Assembly (NCBI RefSeq): GCF_019218285.1
Contig: NZ_JAHUZG010000001.1
Coordinates: forward strand, 1,488,001-1,552,000
Length of the DNA: 64,000 bases
Origin: Antarctobacter sediminis
GTDB lineage: Bacteria; Pseudomonadota; Alphaproteobacteria; Rhodobacterales; Rhodobacteraceae
Reading direction: 5' to 3'
Shown: positions 17,834 to 26,171 of the stretch, one piece after another
Position numbering within the stretch: the stretch's first letter is position 1
How the letters are laid out: the number at the start of each line of letters is the position of its first letter
The notes under the pieces: generated by a model
The model's input: only the letters and a program-made list of their open reading frames with translations
Databases searched by the model: none
What the model was told of the DNA's origin: nothing
Made by a program: the position numbers and the translations under genes

Positions 17834-18430
17834 ATGCCGCCCATGGCACGCACTCAGGGAAGTCACGCCGGGACAACACGCCCCCGCATCCGAGACGCCG
17901 CTTTGCGGCTTTTCGCGGAACATGGCTACGCGGCGGTCTCGATGCGCCAGATCGCCTCACAGGTCGGGCTTCAGGTGGGGGCACTCTATAATTACACGCC
18001 GGACAAACAGGCACTGCTGTTTTCCCTGATGCAGGATCACATGGACGAACTGCTGGCCGAGTGGCGCACCCGTCCGGAACCAGACAACCCACTGGCGCGG
18101 CTTGAGGATTTCGTTCGCTTCCACATCGAATTTCACCTTGAACGACCGCAACTGGTCTTCATCGCCTACATGGAACTGCGCAACCTCACGCCCGAGAATT
18201 TCGCGGTGATCGAAGGCCTGCGGCGCGACTATGAGGATGCGCTGGAATCGATCCTTGGCGCCGGCGTCGCCGCGGGCTGTTTCGACGTGACGGATACGAA
18301 ACTGGCCACTCTGGCGGTGATTGCCATGCTGACGGGGGTGACCACATGGTACCGCCCCGGAGGCCGCCTGAGCGTCCCCGAAGTGCAGGATCTCTACTGG
18401 GACATGGTCCGCAAATCGGTCAGCCGCTGA
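17834..18430 (+). CDS. TetR-family transcriptional regulator
   Basis: 198 residues. HTH domain at about 18-60 (RDAALRLFAEHGYAAVSMRQIASQVGLQVGALYNYTPDKQALL), with the usual tyrosine-rich recognition helix. The C-terminal ligand domain contains FIAYMELRNLTPENF and resembles the TetR_C families of fatty-acid or acyl-CoA regulators. ATG at 17834 or 17843. A perfect dyad lies immediately upstream. The gene downstream is a repeat element and then convergent cytochrome genes, so the only close potential target besides itself is the divergent lipoprotein. Confidence 0.92.
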   Translation: MPPMARTQGSHAGTTRPRIRDAALRLFAEHGYAAVSMRQIASQVGLQVGALYNYTPDKQALLFSLMQDHMDELLAEWRTRPEPDNPLARLEDFVRFHIEFHLERPQLVFIAYMELRNLTPENFAVIEGLRRDYEDALESILGAGVAAGCFDVTDTKLATLAVIAMLTGVTTWYRPGGRLSVPEVQDLYWDMVRKSVSR

Positions 18431-18523
18431 CGGCCACCCCCCCTTCGCACCTCTTGGGCTCCGCCCGTTCCCCGCTCAATCTGTCCCCCGGACAGATTGC
18501 CACCTTCGGTGGACCGGTGCTCA

Positions 18524-18686
18524 GCCATGTTCCCCGGAGCCATCTCTCGCTTGAGGCCGATCAGGGCCGGACCGGGGCGCGATGCAAGGAGGCGCAGCCC
18601 CACGCAAAGCGTGGCTTGTCCTTGCATCGGGGCACGGTCTGGCCCAGGCCCTCAGAAAAGCGAGGGATGCGTCCGGGGATCATGGC
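18524..18686. repeat. Long-hairpin repeat element, copy 1
   Basis: One imperfect hairpin of 163 nt: outer stem GCCATG.TCCCCGGA with TCCGGGGA.CATGGC, middle stems CTCGCTTGAGGCC/GGCCCTCA..AAAGCGAG and GGGCCGGACC/GGTCTGGCCC, inner stem TGCAAGGA/TCCTTGCA, apical stem CCACGC-AAA-GCGTGG. It matches the element at 25892-26053 in length, layout and unpaired motif GGCGCAGCC...CTTG, with compensating base changes. Both copies lie between the 3' ends of convergent genes. After it come shared sequence (CTGTTC..TGGTGA) and short GC hairpins up to about 18780. Confidence 0.85.
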
Positions 18687-18803
18687 GCGCCTGTTCCCTG
18701 GTGAATCCCGAAGCGGCAACCGGCGCCCAAGGCGCCGCGCAAAGGGCCGGCGGGCGGGCGCCTTTGCGGCAAAGCCGCAAACAGTCCCGTCCCGCCGGGC
18801 CGC

Positions 18804-19217
18804 TCAGCGGCTCGCCTGAATCGATTCGAGGTATTCCGCCAATGCCACCAGCTTGCGCGGGGTCGGGGTCGGCTTGCCGTCGCCGCTGTCGTAAGGCACC
18901 AGATCGCCCTCCAGCAACTCGCCGAACTCCGGCATCCACGAAGCTGACCGGTCCGACCGGGCATAGCCATCGATGATCGACATCACCTTTGCGCGGGGAA
19001 AGACATCGCCGTTCCGCACCTTGATCAATGTCAGGTTCTGCGGCGGCGGTGTCATGGCGCGCGCCATCTGGCCGTTGCCCTTGCCATCTGCCCCGTGGCA
19101 GATCGCGCAATTTTCCATGAAAAGCCCGCGCCCGTCGCTGGCACCCGGCATCGCCGTATCTTCGACGCAGCCCGCCAGTGTCAGCGCCGCTGCCATTCCG
19201 ATCATTCCCCTGAACAT
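18804..19217 (-). CDS. c-type cytochrome lipoprotein
   Basis: 137 residues. Starts MFRGMIGMAAALTLAGC: a lipoprotein signal with lipobox LAGC. One heme-binding motif CAICHGADGKGNG at about residue 37, with a likely distal Met in SWMPEFGE, and a C-terminal helix LVALAEYLESIQ. This is a monoheme class I cytochrome c anchored to the membrane facing the periplasm, an electron carrier of unknown partner. The start at 19217 follows AGGAACGAC. It is followed on the same strand by nothing, and preceded 73 bp upstream by a second cytochrome of the same build. Confidence 0.9.
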   Translation of the reverse strand: MFRGMIGMAAALTLAGCVEDTAMPGASDGRGLFMENCAICHGADGKGNGQMARAMTPPPQNLTLIKVRNGDVFPRAKVMSIIDGYARSDRSASWMPEFGELLEGDLVPYDSGDGKPTPTPRKLVALAEYLESIQASR

Positions 19218-19290
19218 GTCGTTCCTGCCCTCATTCTGTTGCCACGCTCCTGCCAAAGCAACGCGGCCTCGGCAAGCCCCCTCGCGGTGC

Positions 19291-19752
19291 TCAACCGTCA
19301 CCTGTCTCTTGCAGAGCTTCCACGTAGGTCAGGACGTCCAGCAACCCTTTGGGTGTCATGATGACCTCTCCCGAGGGGGCGCGCCATTCCACCACGGGGC
19401 TGCTCAACTCGTCCCGGAACTCGGGCATGGAGCCGCGGTGGAACTTGCCCGGATACCCGTGTATCGTTTCCAGCACCCGTTCGGCGGGAAAGATGCCACC
19501 GTTGGCGCTGGACAACCGCGTCAGATCCGGCGGGGGAACCGGAAGATCCGCCCCCAGCGCCCCGTCGCCCTGCCCGGACGCCCCGTGGCAGTAGGCGCAG
19601 TTGGCAGCGTAGATTCGCGCGCCCGGCTCCGGTTCGACAGCCTCGGCAGAGGGGCTGAACCAGCTGCGGCTGGCACCGGTTCGCGCGTCCCAGAAGGGCG
19701 TGCAGGCTGTGGCCGCGATCAGCGCCACACTGGCAAGGGCCTTGAAATACAT
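19291..19752 (-). CDS. c-type cytochrome, probable lipoprotein
   Basis: 153 residues. N-terminal signal ALASVALIAATAC may be a lipobox (ATAC, not ideal). Heme motif CAYCHGASGQGDG at about residue 53; axial Met candidate in RGSMPEFRDE; C-terminal helix LLDVLTYVEALQ. The layout and the PPPxLT segment after the heme match the neighbouring 137-aa cytochrome, so the two are likely paralogs in an operon. ATG at 19752 follows GGAGCGGGAC. No oxidase or dehydrogenase gene is near; the electron partner is unknown. Confidence 0.88.
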   Translation of the reverse strand: MYFKALASVALIAATACTPFWDARTGASRSWFSPSAEAVEPEPGARIYAANCAYCHGASGQGDGALGADLPVPPPDLTRLSSANGGIFPAERVLETIHGYPGKFHRGSMPEFRDELSSPVVEWRAPSGEVIMTPKGLLDVLTYVEALQETGDG

Positions 19753-19878
19753 GTCCCGCTCCGTTCCTGGTCTTTTGTCAGGGGCGGCCTGTCGCCCCGG
19801 GATCTGTGCCGCAGCCAGAGATGGGTGACACTGCCCGCGCCTCCGGTCATAGTTGCGCCGGAAAGACAGGAGATCCAC

Positions 19879-20289
19879 ATGCTCGATCCTGCCACCGCGC
19901 AGCAGTTGTTGGAAGAGAATTTCGCAGCATGGGTGCAGGCGCTGCATCCGCGCATCACCCGGATCGACCCAGAGGCGGCGGTGCTGGAAATCCCGATCCG
20001 GCCGGACATCGCGCGCGTTGGCGGCATCGTCTGCGGGCAAGCGCTGGCCACGCTGGCGGATACCGCGATGGTCTTTGCCTGTGCCGGACATCTGGGCGGG
20101 TTCAAACCCGTGGCGACCACCAATCTTGAAACCCGATTCCTCAGCGCCGCCAAGGGTGACTCCGTTCGCTGCACTGCGCGGGTGATCAAGGGCGGGCGGG
20201 CGATGATCTTTGCCGAGGCCCTGCTGGAGCGCCTGCCCGACGGTGTACCCGTCGCGGCGGCCAGCGCCACCTTCTACTTGCCGTCATGA
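19879..20289 (+). CDS. PaaI-family thioesterase (hotdog fold)
   Basis: 136 residues, normal for single hotdog thioesterases. Central helix region VGGIVCGQALATLADTAMVFAC followed by TTNLETRFLSAAKGDSVRCTA, characteristic of PaaI/DUF4442-like enzymes that hydrolyse aromatic or medium acyl-CoA. Start at 19879 follows AGGAGATCC. Its stop overlaps the start of the membrane protein gene (ATGA), so they are coupled. Divergent from the cytochrome pair. Confidence 0.85.
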   Translation: MLDPATAQQLLEENFAAWVQALHPRITRIDPEAAVLEIPIRPDIARVGGIVCGQALATLADTAMVFACAGHLGGFKPVATTNLETRFLSAAKGDSVRCTARVIKGGRAMIFAEALLERLPDGVPVAAASATFYLPS

Positions 20290-20735
20290 AAGACCCACGA
20301 ATGACTCATTATGCCATCATCATGCTGCTGGCCGGGATCGGCATTCCCACACTTGCGGCGCTGAACGCCGCGCTTGGCCAGCGCCTTGGCTCTCCGGCGG
20401 CGGCAGCCGTGGTGCTGTTCTGCGTCGCGATGCTGACCACGCTGGCGGTCTGGGCCGCGACCGGAGGGCGCGGTATGAGCGGTTTGCTGACCGCCCCGCG
20501 CCACCTGTTTCTGGGCGGTTGTCTCGTGGCCTTTTACGTCCTGTCGGTGACGTTCATCGCGCCGCATTTCGGCGTTGGCAACGCGATCTTCTTTGTGCTT
20601 GTGGGCCAGTTGATCAGCGCGGCGGCAATCGACCATTTCGGGCTGTTCGGAGCGCGGGTCTCACCTCTCAGCCTGACCCGCGCAACGGGGATCGGCGTGA
20701 TGATGCTGGGCGTCTGGATCACCCAGAGGGCCTGA
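20286..20735 (+). CDS. DMT-superfamily (DUF606/YdcZ-type) membrane protein
   Basis: 149 residues with five predicted membrane helices (about residues 8-28, 39-57, 71-93, 98-115 and 128-146). Short five-helix DMT proteins of the DUF606 family have this size and an N-terminal NAALGQRLGSP loop. Probably a small-molecule exporter, usually working as a dimer. ATG at 20286 overlaps the thioesterase stop; a second ATG at 20301 is possible. Substrate unknown. Confidence 0.85.
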   Translation: MKDPRMTHYAIIMLLAGIGIPTLAALNAALGQRLGSPAAAAVVLFCVAMLTTLAVWAATGGRGMSGLLTAPRHLFLGGCLVAFYVLSVTFIAPHFGVGNAIFFVLVGQLISAAAIDHFGLFGARVSPLSLTRATGIGVMMLGVWITQRA

Positions 20736-20793
20736 GCCTGCCCACCTGCGGACGGTTCTGCACGTCCTGCGCCGCCTGTGACCGGTCCCAGAG

Positions 20794-20814
20794 GTCCCGG
20801 GGCAAGCCCGGGAC
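20794..20814. terminator. Bidirectional terminator-like hairpin
   Basis: GTCCCGGG-GCAAG-CCCGGGAC, an 8-bp perfect stem between two convergent genes (stop at 20735 and stop at 20820). No long T-run, so termination strength is uncertain. Confidence 0.5.
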
Positions 20815-20819
20815 AGGTT

Positions 20820-21800
20820 TCACCCCGCGCCGGCCAAGTCCTGCAACTGCTGCCACAGCGGTTCGGGCAGATCGGCGCTGTCCGAGGGCACCCGGCCCGC
20901 CCCCGGCATCCGGGCGCCCTCGTCCTGTGTGACCACCTGCGCCAATGCCGCCAACCGATCAAAGAAATCGCCCTGCCCCGGGTCGATCAACAGGAAGTAC
21001 TGGCCAAGGTCATGCGGCGCCCCCTGCGGCGCCTTGAGCGGTTTCACATCCGCGCTGAGCACCCCGCCCCCAAGGCAGGCCGCGAGGATTTCGGCCATCA
21101 GGCCAAAGCCCCAGCCCTTGTAGCCTCCTGCCGAGGTCAGTGATCCGGCCAGCGCGGCTTCCGGGTCGGTCGTGGGGTGGCCTTCGGCGTCAACGGCCCA
21201 GCCTTCGGGGATCGCCTCGCCCGCCGCCTTGGCCATGGTGATCCGGCCCAGCGCCACGGTGGTCGTGCTTTGATCGAAGATCATCGCCACACCGCCCTGC
21301 CCGTCCGGCACCGCGAAGGAAATCGGGTTGGTGCCGATGACCCGCGTCTTGCCGCCGGGCGCGGCAACAATGGGCGAAGCATTTGTCAGCCCCAACCCAA
21401 GCGCGCCGCCCCGGGCAATCTGTTCACAGAAATAGCCCAGCGCGGTGCAGGTATGAGCGTGGTGCAGCGCCAGCGTGACCACCCCGGTTTCACGCGCGGC
21501 CCCGAGCGCGGCAGGCAGCGCCGCCGCAAACGCCGGTTGGGCAAAGCCATGCGCCGCGTCCACGCGGATTTCGGAGCTGCGGGGCCGCGTCACGACCGGC
21601 ACCGCCTGCCCGTCAACGCGGCCCGACTGTAATTGCTGGCAATAGCTTTCGAGGTAGTAAAGCCCGCAGATCCGATTGCCGCGCGCCTCGGCCCAACCGA
21701 TGGCGCGGGCCATTTCGGCGGCGATTTCGGCGCTGGCCCCGTGTCGCGCCAAGGCAGTTTCGGAAAGGCGAGTGATCTCGGCGATTTCGATCCGGGGCAT
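20820..21800 (-). CDS. Malate/L-lactate dehydrogenase family (Ldh_2) oxidoreductase
   Basis: 326 residues. Conserved Ldh_2 features: ARHGASAEIAAEMARAIGWAEARGN at the N-terminus, HHAHTCTALGYFCEQIARGGALGLGLTNASP and IGTNPISFAVP in the NAD(P)-binding part. The family includes ureidoglycolate, 2,3-diketogulonate, sulfolactate and delta-1-piperideine-2-carboxylate reductases, all working on 2-oxo/2-imino acids with NAD(P)H. Start at 21800 follows CAGGAGCC. It stands alone; the substrate cannot be assigned. Confidence 0.87.
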   Translation of the reverse strand: MPRIEIAEITRLSETALARHGASAEIAAEMARAIGWAEARGNRICGLYYLESYCQQLQSGRVDGQAVPVVTRPRSSEIRVDAAHGFAQPAFAAALPAALGAARETGVVTLALHHAHTCTALGYFCEQIARGGALGLGLTNASPIVAAPGGKTRVIGTNPISFAVPDGQGGVAMIFDQSTTTVALGRITMAKAAGEAIPEGWAVDAEGHPTTDPEAALAGSLTSAGGYKGWGFGLMAEILAACLGGGVLSADVKPLKAPQGAPHDLGQYFLLIDPGQGDFFDRLAALAQVVTQDEGARMPGAGRVPSDSADLPEPLWQQLQDLAGAG

Positions 21801-21866
21801 GAAGTGGCTCCTGCGTCGTCAGTCCTGCCAGCCTAATGCCCCCGGCCCAGGTGCGGCAAGCCGTGG

Positions 21867-22076
21867 TCAGACCTTGTCGAACCGCGCATCCCGACGGCGG
21901 CGCGTGGTTTCCAGCCGCGTGATCAGGTGGTTCAGCAGCAAGGCAAGCAACAGGACCGTCCCCAGCCCCCAGTAAGACCAGATCGCGATGAAAACCCATA
22001 ACAGGTTCACGAAAATCAGGATCATGTTGGCCGTCGTGTAATCCTCGACCGATTGCGGGTGACGGTTGTCCATCAC
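21867..22076 (-). CDS. Small two-helix membrane protein, unknown
   Basis: 69 residues. Hydrophobic segment at about residues 17-50 (ANMILIFVNLLWVFIAIWSYWG, VLLLALLLNHLI), enough for two helices, with a basic C-terminal tail (RLETTRRRRDARF). ATG preceded by AGGAGGCACAGTG, an excellent ribosome binding site, which argues for a real gene. No recognised family. It sits alone between two minus-strand genes. Confidence 0.75.
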   Translation of the reverse strand: MMDNRHPQSVEDYTTANMILIFVNLLWVFIAIWSYWGLGTVLLLALLLNHLITRLETTRRRRDARFDKV

Positions 22077-22187
22077 TGTGCCTCCTGCGCTTGGGTGCCT
22101 CCCTGCGACAGGATAGCGCAGCGACGTGCCAAGTCAGGTCAGGATTTCGCGATTTGGCCAAAAAATGCCGTGTAGCCGGTCGAATCC

Positions 22188-23306
22188 CTAGCTGCCGGTG
22201 CTTTCGCGGGCAGCTTGCAGCGCTTCGGGCAGAGCCTGTTCAAGAACGGCCAGATCCTCGGCCCGGCCCGCGCTGATGCGGATACAACGGTCCTGCGGCG
22301 CGACAAAGGGCATACGGACAAAGACACCGCGTTCGATCAGACCGGCCAGAACCGCCCGGGCGAAATCGCCATCCTGCCCGCAATCAACGGCCACGAAATT
22401 GGTGGCCGAGGGCAAGGGCATCAACCCGTTGGCCAGCGCGATGCGGCCAATCTCGTCGCGTGCCTCTGCGGTCAGGCGGATCACCTCGTCCAGCCATTCG
22501 CGGTCTTCCAGAGCGGCCAGCGCCCCGGCCAGCGCCATACGGTTCATGCCGAAATGGTTGCGGATCTTGTCAAAGGCACGGATCACCGGCGCCGCCGAGA
22601 TGGCATAGCCAATCCTTGCGCCCGCCATGCCGTAGGCCTTGGAAAAGGTGCGCAGACGCACAACGCGCGGATCGTCAAAGGCGATGGCGGGCGCGGTGCC
22701 TTCGGGGGCAAATTCGATATAAGCCTCGTCCAGCGCCAGAACGCAGCCCTTTGGCAGGTTGTCCAGCGCGGCCTCGATCGCGGCGGCACTGTGCCAGCTT
22801 CCCATCGGGTTGTCCGGATTGGCGAGGTAAACCAGCTTGGCATCCACCTCGGCGGCCTTGGAAATCAGCCCGCCCAGATCCTCGTGATCGCCGGCATAGG
22901 GGATCTTGTGCAGCACGCCGCCAAAGCCCGCGACATGGTAGTTGAACGTGGGATATGCCCCGTCAGAGGTGACAACCGCATCCCCCTCGGCCACCAGCAG
23001 GCGCACGAGATAGCCCAGCAGCCCGTCGATGCCCTCGCCGATCAGGATGTTGTCCGGGGCACAGCCCATATGGGCGGCAATCGCGCCTTTCAGGTCCAGA
23101 TGCGACGGATCGGCGTATTTCCATATCTCGGCTGCCTCGTCCTGAATCGCGGCGATGGCAAAGGGCGACGGGCCAAAGACGCTTTCATTCGCGCCAAGAC
23201 GGGCCTTGAAGGCGACGCCACGGGCGCGTTCCTGCACCTCGGGGCCGACAAAAGGCACGGTTTCAGGCAGGGCGGCGATAAGATCAGGGTAACGAGGTCC
23301 GGTCAT
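22188..23306 (-). CDS. Histidinol-phosphate/aromatic aminotransferase family (HisC-like)
   Basis: 372 residues, fold-type I PLP enzyme. Begins with family region ARLGANESVFGPSPFAIAAIQ; PLP-binding Lys in RTFSKAYGMAGARIGYA; Asn/Asp and Tyr in LANPDNPMGSW and LALDEAYIEFAPEG; C-terminal Arg in CIRISAGRAED. It transfers amino groups between an alpha-amino acid and a 2-oxo acid; histidinol phosphate or aromatic amino acids are typical. No his gene is near, so it is not certainly HisC. Its promoter side faces the 25-bp repeat array at the end of the DUF1992 gene. Confidence 0.88.
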   Translation of the reverse strand: MTGPRYPDLIAALPETVPFVGPEVQERARGVAFKARLGANESVFGPSPFAIAAIQDEAAEIWKYADPSHLDLKGAIAAHMGCAPDNILIGEGIDGLLGYLVRLLVAEGDAVVTSDGAYPTFNYHVAGFGGVLHKIPYAGDHEDLGGLISKAAEVDAKLVYLANPDNPMGSWHSAAAIEAALDNLPKGCVLALDEAYIEFAPEGTAPAIAFDDPRVVRLRTFSKAYGMAGARIGYAISAAPVIRAFDKIRNHFGMNRMALAGALAALEDREWLDEVIRLTAEARDEIGRIALANGLMPLPSATNFVAVDCGQDGDFARAVLAGLIERGVFVRMPFVAPQDRCIRISAGRAEDLAVLEQALPEALQAARESTGS

Positions 23307-23343
23307 GGGGCATTTATGAAACGCCCGGCCCCGGCGTCAACGC

Positions 23344-23468
23344 ATGAATTTGCGCCTCGCGTCACCTCATGAATTTGCGCCTTGCGTCACTTCATGAATT
23401 TGCGTCTTGCGTCACTTCATGAATTTGCGTCTTGCGTCACTTCATGAATTTGCGTCTTGCGTCGCGGG
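23344..23468. repeat. Tandem array of five 25-bp units
   Basis: Units start with ATGAATTTGCG at 23344, 23369, 23394, 23419 and 23444, each 25 bp (for example ATGAATTTGCGTCTTGCGTC + ACTTC). The first is the most diverged, the middle ones identical. On the minus strand the unit is the last codons and stop of the DUF1992 gene (..RRKFMK, TGA), so the array is a repeated copy of that gene's 3' end. Confidence 0.97.
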
Positions 23469-23766
23469 CAATCTCGTAGCGCATCTGAAGATCGGCAATC
23501 CGCGCCATCAACCGCTTCTTGTCCGCCGGATCGCTGGCGGCCTGCCAGTCGGCGCGGGCGGCCTCCAGTTGCGCCTTGAGCCCGACCTCTTCGGGCAGGG
23601 CCCCGGCCTCGGCCATGATGCGGAATCCGACGGCCTCGCCCGGGTCGATCAGCGCATCCCCCGGACGTTGGGGCAACGGCTTGCCCTCACCTTCGAGGTT
23701 GCTGAGCTTGCCCTCGGCCTCGGCCTTGCGGATCTGGGCCTCGGTCAGGCGGCTGAGGTCGGGCAT
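23437..23766 (-). CDS. DUF1992 (DnaJ-C28 like) protein
   Basis: 109 residues. Starts MPDLSRLTEAQIRKAEAEGKL and contains NLEGEGKPL, the conserved core of DUF1992, found also in eukaryotic DNAJC28. Helical, charged, cytosolic; function unknown. ATG at 23766 follows AGGGGAA. Its last nine codons and stop form the first unit of the 25-bp tandem repeat that extends for four more copies beyond the stop. Repeat-unit length is not a multiple of three, so repeat number cannot extend the protein in frame. Confidence 0.88.
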   Translation of the reverse strand: MPDLSRLTEAQIRKAEAEGKLSNLEGEGKPLPQRPGDALIDPGEAVGFRIMAEAGALPEEVGLKAQLEAARADWQAASDPADKKRLMARIADLQMRYEIARDARRKFMK

Positions 23767-23914
23767 GGCGTGTTCCCCTATGTTTGCGGGCAGGATAAGA
23801 TCGTGAGGGACAGGCCACAACCGGCGACTGCCCGCTGAGCCGCATCCGGCGCTGCTTGACCCCGACCGGGCAAAAGGCCAGTTTCCGCCGCGAGCAGGAC
23901 AAGAAAGATCACCG

Positions 23915-25201
23915 ATGACGCGCCAGCCGCCCCCTTTCGCCCCTTTCGAGTGGATGATCGCATGGCGCTATCTGCGCGCCAAACGCGCCGAAGGCGGCGT
24001 ATCGGTGATGACATGGATTTCGCTGATCGGGATCATGCTGGCGGTCTTTGCGCTGATCGCGACGCTGGCGGTGCGCTCGGGCTTTCGGGCCGAGTTCGTG
24101 GATACGATCGTCGGCGCAAATGCGCATGCGACCGTCTACCACATCCAGCGCACGGACGAGAACGGCGTGCCGACACGCACCCTGCCCGACTATGCCGCCA
24201 TGGCGGACAAGGTGCGCACGGTCGACGGCGTGACGCGGGTGGCCCCGCTGGTCAAGGGGCAGGTCATGGCCTCGGGTCAGGGGCGCAACGCGGGCGTCGA
24301 GGTCTTTGGCATCGCCAAGGACGACCTGATCGAGATCCCGCGCATCGCCGACATGGAAACCGGCATCGGCAATATCGTCGATTTCGACATGGGCATCGCA
24401 ATCGGGTCCGGCGTGGCACAGATGCTGGGGGTCGGACTGGGGGACAAGATCGACCTGATCTCGCCCAACGGGGTCAAGACCGCCTTCGGCGTCAGCCCGC
24501 GCGTCAAAAGCTATCAGATCACCTATATCTTTACGGCCGGGCGCTATGACATCGACCGCACGCGGGTCTACATGCCTTTCGAAGAGGCCCAGTTGTATTT
24601 CAACCGCGAAGGCGTGGCGGACGAGTTGGAAATCACCGTAACCGACCCGGAAAACGTCGAACGGTTCAGCCGCGCCATCGGACAGGCCGCCGGTCCCGGC
24701 GCGCTGGTCTGGACGTGGCAGGACGCCAGCAGCGGCTTCCTGCGGGCGCTGGACATCGAGGACAACGTGATGTTCGTGATCCTGTCGGTGCTGGTCCTGA
24801 TCGCGACGATGAACATCGTCTCGGGGCTGATCATGCTGGTCAAGAACAAGGGCCGCGACATCGGCATCCTGCGCACCATGGGCCTGACCGAAGGTTCGGT
24901 CATGCGGGTCTTTTTCATCTGTGGCTCCTTCACCGGTCTGCTCGGCACCGCCATGGGCGTTGTGCTGGGCTGCCTCTTTGCCATCTACATCGACCCGATC
25001 TTTGCCGCCGTGAATTATCTCTCCGGCGGCGGGGTCTGGGATCCCTCGATCCGGGGCATCTATGCCCTTCCCGCCGAACTGCACCTCAAGGACGTCCTGT
25101 CGGCTGTGGGCCTGTCGTTGGGGCTGAGTTTCATCGTCACGATCTTTCCGGCGCGCCGCGCCGCCCGGATGAACCCGGTAGAGGCGCTGCGCTATGAATG
25201 A
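23915..25201 (+). CDS. lolC: Lipoprotein-releasing ABC transporter permease LolC/LolE
   Basis: 428 residues. One N-terminal membrane helix (about 34-55, [21 protein letters not shown]), a large periplasmic MacB-like domain (56-275), then three helices at about 285-410. N-terminal [22 protein letters not shown] is typical LolC/E. With LolD it extracts outer-membrane lipoproteins from the inner membrane and passes them to LolA. Many alphaproteobacteria have a single LolC/E-type (LolF) permease, as here. Overlaps lolD by 8 bp. Confidence 0.93.
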   Translation: MTRQPPPFAPFEWMIAWRYLRAKRAEGGVSVMTWISLIGIMLAVFALIATLAVRSGFRAEFVDTIVGANAHATVYHIQRTDENGVPTRTLPDYAAMADKVRTVDGVTRVAPLVKGQVMASGQGRNAGVEVFGIAKDDLIEIPRIADMETGIGNIVDFDMGIAIGSGVAQMLGVGLGDKIDLISPNGVKTAFGVSPRVKSYQITYIFTAGRYDIDRTRVYMPFEEAQLYFNREGVADELEITVTDPENVERFSRAIGQAAGPGALVWTWQDASSGFLRALDIEDNVMFVILSVLVLIATMNIVSGLIMLVKNKGRDIGILRTMGLTEGSVMRVFFICGSFTGLLGTAMGVVLGCLFAIYIDPIFAAVNYLSGGGVWDPSIRGIYALPAELHLKDVLSAVGLSLGLSFIVTIFPARRAARMNPVEALRYE

Positions 25202-25877
25202 CACCGTGTTGCGCCTCTCGGGCATCGAGAAAAGCTACAACAAGGGCCAGCCGAACGAGGTGCAGGTCCTGCGCGGCATCGACCTGAGCGTCGGCCGGGG
25301 CGAGGTCGTGGCGCTGGTGGCCCCCTCCGGGGCCGGCAAATCGACGCTTCTGCATATCGCCGGGCTGCTGGACACGCCCGACAGCGGCGCGGTCGAGATC
25401 GGCGGCGAGGCCATGCAGGGCCGCAGCGACCGGCGGCGCACGGCGGTACGGCGCGCGGATGTGGGCTTTGTCTACCAGTTCCACCACCTGCTGCCCGAGT
25501 TCACCGCGCTTGAAAACATCGTGCTGCCGCAACTGGCCAATGGCGCCGGACGCCAAGCCGCCAAAACCCGCGCGCTGGACCTGCTGGACAGCGTCGGCAT
25601 CAGGGACCGCGCCGCGCACCGCCCCGCCGCCCTGTCCGGCGGCGAACAACAGCGGGTCGCCTTCTGCCGCGCCATGGCCAACCAGCCGCGCCTGCTGCTG
25701 GCGGATGAACCCACCGGCAACCTCGACCCATCGACCTCGGACCGGGTGTTCGGCGCGCTGATGACGCTGGTGCGCGAAACCGGCCTCTCGGCGCTGATCG
25801 CCACGCATAACCTCGACCTTGCCGCCCAGATGGACCGCCGCCTGCGGCTCGACGGCGGCACCCTGCAAGAGATCTGA
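25194..25877 (+). CDS. lolD: Lipoprotein-releasing ABC transporter ATPase LolD
   Basis: 227 residues. Walker [14 protein letters not shown]-loop [16 protein letters not shown], signature [14 protein letters not shown], Walker [13 protein letters not shown] and H-loop ATHN. The [14 protein letters not shown] segment is LolD-specific within the MacB-type group. It powers the LolC-type permease encoded just upstream with an 8-bp overlap. The gene is followed by the second long-hairpin repeat. Confidence 0.96.
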   Translation: MNDTVLRLSGIEKSYNKGQPNEVQVLRGIDLSVGRGEVVALVAPSGAGKSTLLHIAGLLDTPDSGAVEIGGEAMQGRSDRRRTAVRRADVGFVYQFHHLLPEFTALENIVLPQLANGAGRQAAKTRALDLLDSVGIRDRAAHRPAALSGGEQQRVAFCRAMANQPRLLLADEPTGNLDPSTSDRVFGALMTLVRETGLSALIATHNLDLAAQMDRRLRLDGGTLQEI

Positions 25878-25891
25878 CAAGGGGCCGCAAG

Positions 25892-26053
25892 GGCCTGTTC
25901 TCCGGAGCCATCCTGTCGCTGAGGCCGATCGGAACCAAAGCGTCTGGCTCTGCAAGGGGGCGCAGCCCCGAGCGCAGCTCGGCTTGCCCTTGCAGCGCCA
26001 GAGGGTCTGGTTCAGGCCTCAATCAGCGACAGGATGGATCCGGGGCACCGGCC
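25892..26053. repeat. Long-hairpin repeat element, copy 2
   Basis: Imperfect hairpin of 162 nt: GGCC......CCGGA.CCATCC with GGATGGATCCGG......GGCC, TGTCGCTGAGGCC/GGCCTCAATCAGCGACA, GAACCA..GTCTGGC/GCCAGA..TGGTTC, TGCAAGGG/CCCTTGCA and apical CCGAGC-GCA-GCTCGG flanked by GGCGCAGCC and CTTG. Same layout as 18524-18686 with compensating changes in the stems. Lies between convergent lolD and aminotransferase genes. Confidence 0.85.
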
Positions 26054-26089
26054 CGGGGCTTGTTCTTTGGTGAGTTCAAGAAGCAACAA

Positions 26090-26159
26090 GGCGTTTCCCC
26101 GGAAACGCCCTTTCGCGCGCCCGAAGGGCGCGCGCCGGTCGCCTCGCCGCAGGCGAGGC
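26090..26159. terminator. Three consecutive GC hairpins between convergent genes
   Basis: GGCGTTT-CCCCGG-AAACGCC (26090-26109), CGCGCGCCC-GAA-GGGCGCGCG (26114-26134) and GCCTCGCC-GCA-GGCGAGGC (26141-26159) follow the long repeat and directly precede the stop of the convergent aminotransferase gene. Copy 1 of the long repeat is followed by a similar series, so these hairpins may belong to the element. Probable transcription end for both strands. Confidence 0.55.
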
Positions 26160-26171
26160 GAAACCCGTCCC

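Noticed and set aside
23344-23468. Possible CRISPR array
   Set aside because: The 25-bp units are contiguous without spacers, derive from a gene end, and no cas gene is nearby.
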